64,000 bases of DNA from Streptomyces finlayi. Its GTDB lineage: Bacteria > Actinomycetota > Actinomycetes > Streptomycetales > Streptomycetaceae. Each line of letters begins with the position of its first letter. Position 1 is the stretch's first letter. The stretch spans positions 5,270,001 to 5,334,000 of the forward strand of contig NZ_CP045702.1 in NCBI RefSeq assembly GCF_014216315.1, read 5' to 3'. The position numbers were made by a program, and so were the translations under genes. Under the pieces are notes generated by a model. That model ran no database searches, was not told the DNA's origin, and saw nothing but the letters and a program-made list of their open reading frames with translations. Shown one piece after another: positions 41,885-50,367 of this stretch.

Positions 41885-44016
41885 CCGCCGTCACCGACCA
41901 GGACCAGGACCACGGACAGGACCAGGACCGCAGCCAGGGTCACAGCCAGGACCGCAGCCAGGACCAGGGCCCGGGGCAGGGGCAGGGGCAGGGGCAGGGG
42001 TCCGAGGACGGGCAGACCGGGAAGCGGGGCACGGGCGAGGACCACGGGGCACGGCAGGAGGAGGCTCCGGCGAAGGGGGAGGGCCGGGGGCGGCGCTGGG
42101 ACGACGGGCTGATCGCGCGCCGTGCCGCCCCGTCCGCGGAGGCCGGGGACGCCGGGGACGCCGGGGACGCCGGGGACGCCGGGGACGCCGGGGACGCCGG
42201 TGGTGCGGGGGGCGCCGGAGACACGGGAGACACAGGCGACACGGGAGACACCGCGGACGGTGACGCGGGGCCCCAGGTCGAGGCGTACGTACCGTCCGGG
42301 GGGCCGCTCACCCAGCGCCTCGACTCGCTGCGCGAACTCGTCGGCCTGTCACGGGCCCGGCTGGACCGGGAAACCCTCGCGGAGGCCGGGCGCGTACTCG
42401 ACGAGGCGGCAGCCCGTCAGCGGCTTTCCTCACGGCACACCGTCGTCGCCATCGCCGGGGCGACCGGCAGCGGGAAGTCCACGCTCTTCAACGCCCTCGC
42501 GGGCGCCCAGATCTCCGACACCGGGCTGCGGCGGCCGACGACCGCCTCCCCGATCGCGTGCAGCTGGACCGACGGGGCGGCAGGGCTCCTGGACCGGCTC
42601 GCGATCCCCGGACGGCTGCGGCGCAGGCCACAGCAGGGCGGCTCGGAAGCCGACGCCGCGCTCCAGGGTCTCGTCCTCATCGACCTCCCCGATCACGACT
42701 CGGCGGCCTCCGGCCACCGGGACCAGGTGGACCGGGTGCTCGCGCTGGTCGATGCCGTGATCTGGGTCGTCGACCCGGAGAAGTACGCCGACGCGGCACT
42801 CCACGAACGCTATCTGCGTCCGCTGGCCGGTCACGCGGAGGTCACCTTCGTCGTCCTCAACCAGATCGACCGGCTGCCCGGGGACGCCGCCGACCTGGTC
42901 CTCGACGATCTGCGGCGGCTCCTCGACGAGGACGGCATGGCGCTGGGGGAGCACGGCGAACCGGGCGCCACCGTCACGTCCCTGTCCGCGCTCACCGGCG
43001 ACGGGATGCCGGAACTGCGCGAGATGCTCGGCCGGTTCGTCCAGGAGCGCACGGCCGCCGCACGCAGGCTCTCCGCCGATGTGGACGCGGCCGCCGCGCA
43101 GCTCCGGACGGTGTATGTCGCCGATGGCCGGCCCGGACTCGGTGAGCTGTCCCGTGAGGAGTTCACCGACCGGCTCGCGGAGGCCGTCGGCGCGGCGGCC
43201 GCGGGGCAGGCGGCCGAGCGCGAGTGGCGCAGGAACGCCGGACGGGCCTGCGGGACGCCCTGGCTGAGGCTCTGGCGCTGGTACGAGTCCCACCGGCAGC
43301 TCGGCGGCCTTGACCGCATGGCCCAGGTCCTCGCCCCTGCCCCGCCGGAGGAGGAGATCACCGCACGTCAGCGTGTCGAGCAGGCGGTACGGGCCGTGGC
43401 GGACGACGCGTCCGCCGGGCTGCCGGGTCCCTGGGCACAGGCCGTCAGGGAAGCGGCGGTCAACGGGGCGAAGGGGCTACCCGAGGCTCTGGACGAACTG
43501 GCCCAGAACGCGATCGCCGCAGGACGGGGCCGGACGGCAGGAGGCAAGGGCTCGGGTACCGGCACGGCCGCGGACGCGGGCACGGGTTCGGGCCAGTTCA
43601 AGGCGGCCGGCAGGGGAGTGGGTCCGCCGCTCGGCGGCCGGGCCACCAAGCCGCCGCGTCCGGCCTGGTGGCCCGCCGCGGTGCTGGTGCAGGCGACGAT
43701 GACGCTCCTTCAGATCTTCGGCGGACTCTGGCTGCTCGGCCAGATCATCGGCGTACTGGAACCGGGCCTGGTCACCCCCGCGCTGGTGATGCTGGCCGGA
43801 GTCGTCGGCGGCCCGCTCGTGGAGTGGTCGTGCGCGGCGGCGGCGCGCGGTCCGGCACGGCGCTACGGCCAGGAGGCCGAGCGGCGGCTGCGGGACGCGG
43901 CGGCCGGCTGCGGACGGGCCAGAGTCCTCGACCCGGTCTCGGCGGAACTGGCGCGCTACCGCGAGGTGCGGGAGAGGTACGTGGCGGTGACGGAGTTTTC
44001 CACAACCGGCCGGTAG
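41881..44016 (+). CDS. YfjP-family GTPase with repetitive N-terminus and membrane segments
   Basis: 711 residues. The first ~150 are low complexity (Gln/Gly/Asp, then tandem A-G-D and G-D-T repeats) and surely disordered. The G domain has AGATGSGKSTLFNALAG at about 195-211, IDLPDHDS and LNQID (G4, N-Q-x-D). Near 595-650 two hydrophobic spans (AAVLVQATMTLLQIFGGLWL, then VTPALVMLAGVVGGPLV) suggest membrane anchoring. It pairs with the preceding GTPase gene by four-base overlap. The N-terminal repeats are slippage-prone DNA and probably vary between strains. Confidence 0.9.
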   Translation: MTAVTDQDQDHGQDQDRSQGHSQDRSQDQGPGQGQGQGQGSEDGQTGKRGTGEDHGARQEEAPAKGEGRGRRWDDGLIARRAAPSAEAGDAGDAGDAGDAGDAGDAGGAGGAGDTGDTGDTGDTADGDAGPQVEAYVPSGGPLTQRLDSLRELVGLSRARLDRETLAEAGRVLDEAAARQRLSSRHTVVAIAGATGSGKSTLFNALAGAQISDTGLRRPTTASPIACSWTDGAAGLLDRLAIPGRLRRRPQQGGSEADAALQGLVLIDLPDHDSAASGHRDQVDRVLALVDAVIWVVDPEKYADAALHERYLRPLAGHAEVTFVVLNQIDRLPGDAADLVLDDLRRLLDEDGMALGEHGEPGATVTSLSALTGDGMPELREMLGRFVQERTAAARRLSADVDAAAAQLRTVYVADGRPGLGELSREEFTDRLAEAVGAAAAGQAAEREWRRNAGRACGTPWLRLWRWYESHRQLGGLDRMAQVLAPAPPEEEITARQRVEQAVRAVADDASAGLPGPWAQAVREAAVNGAKGLPEALDELAQNAIAAGRGRTAGGKGSGTGTAADAGTGSGQFKAAGRGVGPPLGGRATKPPRPAWWPAAVLVQATMTLLQIFGGLWLLGQIIGVLEPGLVTPALVMLAGVVGGPLVEWSCAAAARGPARRYGQEAERRLRDAAAGCGRARVLDPVSAELARYREVRERYVAVTEFSTTGR
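41973..42000 (+). repeat. GGGGCA hexanucleotide repeat
   Basis: Four full copies of GGGGCA and a partial fifth, in frame inside the second GTPase gene, encoding alternating Gly and Gln. The six-base unit keeps the frame when copy number changes. Confidence 0.9.
42142..42195 (+). repeat. GCCGGGGAC nonanucleotide repeat
   Basis: Six perfect 9-bp copies encoding (A-G-D)6, followed by degenerate copies giving G-G-A and G-D-T. The unit length preserves frame, so variation would alter only the length of a disordered acidic linker. Confidence 0.95.
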
Positions 44017-44072
44017 TCCACAGGCGTCAGCGGGATTTCCGTTCTCCGTCCAGCATGAAGTCGGTGCGGGAA

Positions 44073-44095
44073 CCGGTGCACGGAGCGTGCACCGG
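44073..44095 (+). terminator. Perfect 10-bp hairpin between GTPase and ssb genes
   Basis: CCGGTGCACG (44073-44082) pairs with CGTGCACCGG (44086-44095) over the loop GAG. No T run follows. It may end or attenuate the GTPase transcript; it begins 58 bp before the ssb start. Confidence 0.55.
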
Positions 44096-44130
44096 GCCGG
44101 TACGCAGAGTCCGGACGGGAGAAGGAAAAG

Positions 44131-44631
44131 ATGAACGAGACCTTTGTGACGCTGGTGGGAAACGCGGCGACCTGTGTGGACTTCCGGGAGACGGGCGCCG
44201 GTGGAATGGCGCGATTCCGCTTCGCGGTGACGCCGCGCCGCTGGGACCGGGAGAAACAGGCCTGGGCCGACGGGCACACCAGCTTCTACACCGTGTTCGC
44301 CTGGCGCACGCTCGCGGCGAATCTGGCCGGCTCCGTTTCCGTCGGTGAACCACTCGTCGTGCACGGCCGCCTGAAGGTGCGCGACGAGGAACGGGAGGGC
44401 CGGCGCACGACCTTCGCCGACATCGAGGCGGTGGCGGTGGGGCACGATCTGTCGCGGGGGACCGCCGCGTTCCGGCGGGTGCTCAGGGCGGAGCCGTCGC
44501 TGACGGCACGCATGCCGAAGGACACGGAATCCGACGACGACGGCGATCCGGAGCCGCGACAGGAATGCGGGACGCGCGAGGAACCGGCGATGCGTCAGGA
44601 ACCGGCCACGGAACTGCAGTCGGTGTCCTGA
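44131..44631 (+). CDS. ssb: Single-stranded DNA-binding protein (SsbB-like)
   Basis: 166 residues. An OB fold spans about 1-110: FVTLVGNAATCVDFRETG, ARFRFAVTPRRWDREKQAW, SFYTVFAWRTLAANLAGSVS and GEPLVVHGRLKVRD. It binds single-stranded DNA as a tetramer in replication, repair or natural-product-stage chromosome segregation. The C-terminus is acidic (DTESDDDGDPEP) but lacks the D-D-x-P-F tip of the main Ssb, so it is the paralogue type. ATG follows GAGAAGG. Confidence 0.92.
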   Translation: MNETFVTLVGNAATCVDFRETGAGGMARFRFAVTPRRWDREKQAWADGHTSFYTVFAWRTLAANLAGSVSVGEPLVVHGRLKVRDEEREGRRTTFADIEAVAVGHDLSRGTAAFRRVLRAEPSLTARMPKDTESDDDGDPEPRQECGTREEPAMRQEPATELQSVS

Positions 44632-44817
44632 AAGGGCAGCGGGTGCCGGATACAGCGATAACGATTACGAGTCGGAATGGTTGTCCGACCGTATGACGGG
44701 GGATTGTGCTTCGCCCGGTCCTTAGGATTCCTCAGTATTCATGGGGCACTTGAGACTGCTGGCGAGGCATTCCCCACACGCGCGTCGAGCGCGAGTCCTC
44801 GCCCGGAGGGGAATTCT

Positions 44818-46335
44818 GTGTTTTCTGCGTTCTCGGCGTCTTCCGGATCACCCGGGTCCTGTGCGTCCGCTCCGCCGTCCGCCGCGCAGTCAGCGGCCCC
44901 GGCGACGAGCCACGCACGGGGTCGCGCCAGAGGGCTCGTCAGACTGGCCGCCACCGTGCTGGTCACCGGTCTCGTCGCGGCCGGCACCCTCGCCGGCGCG
45001 ACCGGGGCGGCGGCCGGGAGCGCTCCCCAGCACGAGGGCGGGGCGACCGCGGTCCTGGACGGGCTGAAGACCTTCGACCGCGCGGTGCTCCGGGTTCCCG
45101 GCGAGAACGGCGGGAAGAACACCACGCAGACGATCCCGGCCGGTCTCTTCGAGATGACCGTCGAGGGCGGCGGCAAGCTGAAGACGTACTGCGTCGACAT
45201 CCACAACGCCACCCAGGACCAGGCGAAGTACCTGGAGACGTCCTGGGACCAGACGTCGCTCGGGGCCAACAAGAACGCCGGAAAGATCCGCTGGATCCTC
45301 CAGCACTCCTATCCCCGGATCGACGACCTCGCGGCCCTGGCCCGGCGGGCGGGCACCGGCCCGCTCACCGAGCAGACCGCCGCCGCCGGAACGCAGGTCG
45401 CCATCTGGCGCCACTCCGACGACGTGCACGTCGAGGCCGCCGACCCGCAGGCGGAGAAGCTCGCCGGCTGGCTGGCGAAGCACGCCTCCGCCTCCGCCGA
45501 ACCCAGGGCCTCCCTGACCCTGGAGCCCGCCGCGGTCTCCGGACGGGCCGGCGAGCGGCTCGGACCGGTCACCGTCCGCACCAACGCGGACCAGGTCTCC
45601 CTGACGCCGCCCGCCGACGCGGGCAGCGGTGTCCGGATCACCGACAAGAAGGGCAGGCCCGTCATCTCGGCGGCCGACGGGGCCCAGCTCTACTTCGACG
45701 TACCGAAGGATGCCGCCGACGCGTCGGCCTCGCTGACCGTCCAGGCGACCACCTCCGTGCCGGTCGGCCGGGTCTTCGCCGGTGTCACCAGGAGCCAGAC
45801 GCAGATCCTCGCCGGATCCAGCGAGTCCACCGTCTCCGCGCGCGCCACCGCCACGTGGGCCGGGGCAGGTGCCGTTCCCGCCCTCACCGCGAAGAAGAAC
45901 TGCGCCAAGGGCGGCGTGGACATCACCGCGAGCAACAAGGGGGACGCGCCGTTCACCTTCGAGCTGGCGGGCTTCGAGCACGACATCGCCGCGGGCGTCA
46001 CCAGGACGGTGACGATCCCGGTCGCCGAGGACCAGGCGTACGACTTCACGATCACCGGGCCCGGCGGCCTGCGGAAGAACTTCACCGGGGTCCTGGACTG
46101 TGTGACCACCTCCGAAGCCGCCGCGGGTGACCAGGGCGGGATCGGTGCGCAGAGCGCCAGGCAGCCCGTCCCGGCGTTCACGGGCACCAGCTCCACGGGC
46201 CTCGAGGGCGACCTCGCCGAGACCGGCGGTTCCAGCGCCACCCCGATCATCGCGGGCGTCGCCATCGCCCTCGTCGTCGTCGGCGGCGCGGTCCTGCTCC
46301 TGCGCCGCAGGAAACCGAGCGACGACGGTCAGTGA
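44818..46335 (+). CDS. Thioester-domain surface protein with LAxTG sorting signal
   Basis: 505 residues from GTG 44818 behind GGAGGGG. A long signal peptide (LVRLAATVLVTGLVAAGTLA) ends near A-A-A-G-S-A. The thioester domain has the Cys of LKTYCVDIHN and the Gln of AAGTQVAIWRHSD, which form an internal Cys-Gln thioester able to bond covalently to host or substrate amines. Two Ig-like stretches follow, then the class E sortase signal L-A-E-T-G, a membrane helix (TPIIAGVAIALVVVGGAVLL) and a basic tail. It should be anchored to the cell wall and may mediate attachment. Confidence 0.93.
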   Translation: MFSAFSASSGSPGSCASAPPSAAQSAAPATSHARGRARGLVRLAATVLVTGLVAAGTLAGATGAAAGSAPQHEGGATAVLDGLKTFDRAVLRVPGENGGKNTTQTIPAGLFEMTVEGGGKLKTYCVDIHNATQDQAKYLETSWDQTSLGANKNAGKIRWILQHSYPRIDDLAALARRAGTGPLTEQTAAAGTQVAIWRHSDDVHVEAADPQAEKLAGWLAKHASASAEPRASLTLEPAAVSGRAGERLGPVTVRTNADQVSLTPPADAGSGVRITDKKGRPVISAADGAQLYFDVPKDAADASASLTVQATTSVPVGRVFAGVTRSQTQILAGSSESTVSARATATWAGAGAVPALTAKKNCAKGGVDITASNKGDAPFTFELAGFEHDIAAGVTRTVTIPVAEDQAYDFTITGPGGLRKNFTGVLDCVTTSEAAAGDQGGIGAQSARQPVPAFTGTSSTGLEGDLAETGGSSATPIIAGVAIALVVVGGAVLLLRRRKPSDDGQ

Positions 46336-46369
46336 GCGAGTGACCACCGGCGCCCCCGAGGGTGCCGAT

Positions 46370-46400
46370 CGGGCCCGGTACGCACCGCGTACCGGGCCCG
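46370..46400 (+). terminator. 14-bp hairpin terminator
   Basis: A perfect 14-bp stem (CGGGCCCGGTACGC with its complement) surrounds the loop ACC. It lies 35 bp after the surface-protein stop and lacks a T run, as is common in Streptomyces. Confidence 0.8.
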
Positions 46401-46533
46401 CCGCGTCCCGCAGGAACCGGGCGGAAGGGGGGCACGCCGGGTACCGGCAGGCGGACGGGTTTCCGTCCGACGGCAGGCGTCAGGCAAGATGGGTGTATCT
46501 GCCCACACCTCTATTGCTGCCGGACGGTTTCTC

Positions 46534-48198
<1,665 letters not shown>

Positions 48199-48203
48199 TC
48201 GTC

Positions 48204-48626
48204 TTGGCTCGTCACATCTACAGCTGCCCGCTGCGCTGGTCGGACATGGATGCCTTCGGCCACGTGAACAACGTGGTCTTCCTCCGCTACCTGGAGGAGG
48301 CGCGCATCGACTTCATGTTCCGGCTGGCGCCGGGGGACGGCTCGCCGTCCTTCTCGGGCGGGTCCGTCGTGGCCCGGCACGAGATCGACTACGTACGGCC
48401 GCTGGTCCACCGGCACGCTCCGGTGACGGTCGAGTCGTGGGTCACGAAGATAGGTGCCGCCTCGCTGACGATCTCGTACGAGATCAAGGACCCCGACCAG
48501 GTGTACGTACGGGCGTCGACCGTTGTCGTCCCGTACAACCTGGCCGAGGAGCGGCCCCGGCGGATCTCCGCCGAGGAGAAGCTCTTCCTCCAGGAGTTCC
48601 TGGCCGAGGAGCCCGCCGCCGTATGA
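48204..48626 (+). CDS. Hotdog-fold acyl-CoA thioesterase
   Basis: 140 residues beginning at TTG 48204 (ARHIYSCPLRWSDMDAFGHV). The segment R-W-S-D-M-D-A-F-G-H-V-N-N is the 4-hydroxybenzoyl-CoA thioesterase-type motif, with the catalytic Asp. The rest (RYLEEARIDFMF, VVARHEIDYVRPL, RASTVVVPYNL) is the single hotdog helix and sheet. It would hydrolyse short- or medium-chain acyl-CoAs. It starts five bases after the EttA stop and overlaps the next gene by four bases. Confidence 0.9.
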   Translation: MARHIYSCPLRWSDMDAFGHVNNVVFLRYLEEARIDFMFRLAPGDGSPSFSGGSVVARHEIDYVRPLVHRHAPVTVESWVTKIGAASLTISYEIKDPDQVYVRASTVVVPYNLAEERPRRISAEEKLFLQEFLAEEPAAV

Positions 48627-49306
48627 CGGTGCCCGTGCAGTCGCTGCTGTTCGCCGACCCGGGGGAGGCGGCCGATCTCGCCGCCTTCCTCGGACGGCTG
48701 CTCCACTACGACCGGGCGGCAGCCGTCCGGTTGCAGGCCGGCGGCGGCGCACTGGCCGTGTTCGGCCGGCCGCCGTCGTTCGAGGTCCTCGCGATCCGGA
48801 CGGCGCGGCTGGCGGACCCGCACACCTTCGATGTGACGGTGTCCGCCGGTGAACTCCTCGAATCGCTGGAGGAGTCGACCGGCTCCGGGGCCGTTCCGGC
48901 GCCGGTCACCGGACCGCCGTGGACGGGTGTGCTTCCGCCCCGCGGCGGCTGGCGCGAACAGCCCGGACTGCCGGACCCGATGGCCCTGCGCGCCCAGCTC
49001 GCGGCCGCCGTCGCGGAGTTCCGCACCCGCGACGAAGCACTGCCCGAGGACCGCCGCACCAGGGCCGAACGTGACCTGATCGGCCGCGAGATCTGGTCGC
49101 GCACGGTCGGCGGCACACCGCTTCCGCTGCGTGCCGTCCACGCCGCCCAGTCCCTGGGCTTCCTGCGCGCCGCCCCGGACTTCCCGGTGACCCTGCTGGC
49201 CTCCGGGCCCTGGCTCCGGCTGCGCACCCCCTTCGGCGCGGTGATCGTCCGCGGCCCTGGCGGCGGACTCGGCACCCTCGCGGTGACGGCCGGCAGTACG
49301 CGCTGA
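48623..49306 (+). CDS. Conserved hypothetical protein
   Basis: 227 residues from ATG 48623, overlapping the thioesterase stop (ATGA). No domain is recognised. It has an N-terminal segment SLLFADPGEAADLAAFLGRL with an amphipathic strand pattern, then RRTRAERDLIGREIWSRTVG and a C-terminal beta-rich stretch VTLLASGPWLRLRTPFGAVI. It is acidic and soluble, without signal or membrane segments. Its fixed place after the ettA and thioesterase genes suggests a conserved actinobacterial operon. Confidence 0.85.
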   Translation: MTVPVQSLLFADPGEAADLAAFLGRLLHYDRAAAVRLQAGGGALAVFGRPPSFEVLAIRTARLADPHTFDVTVSAGELLESLEESTGSGAVPAPVTGPPWTGVLPPRGGWREQPGLPDPMALRAQLAAAVAEFRTRDEALPEDRRTRAERDLIGREIWSRTVGGTPLPLRAVHAAQSLGFLRAAPDFPVTLLASGPWLRLRTPFGAVIVRGPGGGLGTLAVTAGSTR

Positions 49307-49410
49307 GCGCGCACTGAGTACGCCACGAGCGGGTACGGAGCACGCACGGGGCAGGTACTGACGGCGCCGTGGGCCGGTACCGGCCGGGTGGGCCGGGTAC
49401 GCCCCGTGCG

Positions 49411-50367
49411 CTACTCCGTGCGCTCGTCCGGCCAGACCCCGATGTGGTCCTGCTCGAGTTCCAGCATCACCCGGTGCTCCATGCCCAGCGCCTCGGTGTG
49501 GTCGGCGGGCAGCTGGAGCCGTCCCGCGCGGTCGAGCATCGCGTACTCGCGGGCCACCTGTGACTCCTTGCCCGTCGCCGCGTCGACCTCCGTGTGCCGC
49601 AGCACCTCGGAGGACGTACGGCCGTCGCGGATGGCGACCGTACGGCGCACCTCGCTCGCCACCGCCTGATCGTGCGTCACGATCACGATCGACGTGCCCA
49701 GTTCCTCGTTGGCACGCCGGAACGCGGCGAACACCTGGTCCCCGGTGGCCGAGTCCAGCTCGCCTGTCGGTTCGTCGGCGAGCAGCACCGAGGGGGAGTT
49801 GGCCAGCGCCACCGCGATCGCGACCCGCTGCTGCTGTCCGCCGGACATCTGCTGCGGACGCCGGTCGCGGCAGTCCGCCACCTCCAGCATCCGCAGCAAC
49901 GACTCGGCGCGGGCGGCCTGTTCGCCGCGCCGGCCGCCGCCGCGCAGCTGCATCGGCAGCGTGATGTTCTGGATCGCGGTGAGATACGGCAGCAGATTGC
50001 GGGCCGTCTGCTGCCACACGAAGCCGACGACATCGCGGCGGTAGCGCAGCCGTTCCTTCTTGCCCATGGACAGCAGGTCGCATCCCGCGACCTTCGCCGA
50101 CCCGGCGGTGGGCACGTCGAGGCCCGCCAGGATGTTCATCAGCGTCGACTTCCCACTGCCCGACGCGCCCACCAGAGCCATCAACTCGCCCTCGGTGACC
50201 AGCAGATCAAGACCTTGGAGGGCCTGTACCTCCACGCCGTCCGTGGTGAAGACGCGCACCAGCCGGTCGCAGGCGATCAGCGCGTCATGGCCGTACGACG
50301 GCCGGTCGCGGTGGGCGGCGGCGCGCTGTTCGAGCTCCGCCAGCGTGGTCTCGGTCGACGAGGTCAT
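49411..50367 (-). CDS. ABC transporter ATPase (MacB-like)
   Basis: 318 residues. Walker A ALVGASGSGKSTLMNILAG, Q-loop FVWQQTARNLLPYL, signature MSGGQQQRVAIAVAL and Walker B VLLADEPTGELDS, then the switch His in VIVTHDQ. This is the MacB/LolD subfamily, which powers FtsX-type permeases working on the periplasmic face. The C-terminal ~90 residues extend beyond the core and include an acidic end. ATG 50367 overlaps the stop of the permease gene by four bases and has GGAG upstream. Confidence 0.94.
   Translation of the reverse strand: MTSSTETTLAELEQRAAAHRDRPSYGHDALIACDRLVRVFTTDGVEVQALQGLDLLVTEGELMALVGASGSGKSTLMNILAGLDVPTAGSAKVAGCDLLSMGKKERLRYRRDVVGFVWQQTARNLLPYLTAIQNITLPMQLRGGGRRGEQAARAESLLRMLEVADCRDRRPQQMSGGQQQRVAIAVALANSPSVLLADEPTGELDSATGDQVFAAFRRANEELGTSIVIVTHDQAVASEVRRTVAIRDGRTSSEVLRHTEVDAATGKESQVAREYAMLDRAGRLQLPADHTEALGMEHRVMLELEQDHIGVWPDERTE

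Noticed and set aside
42142..42195. Possible CRISPR-like repeat array
   Set aside because: The repeats are contiguous 9-bp units without spacers and lie in frame inside a gene.
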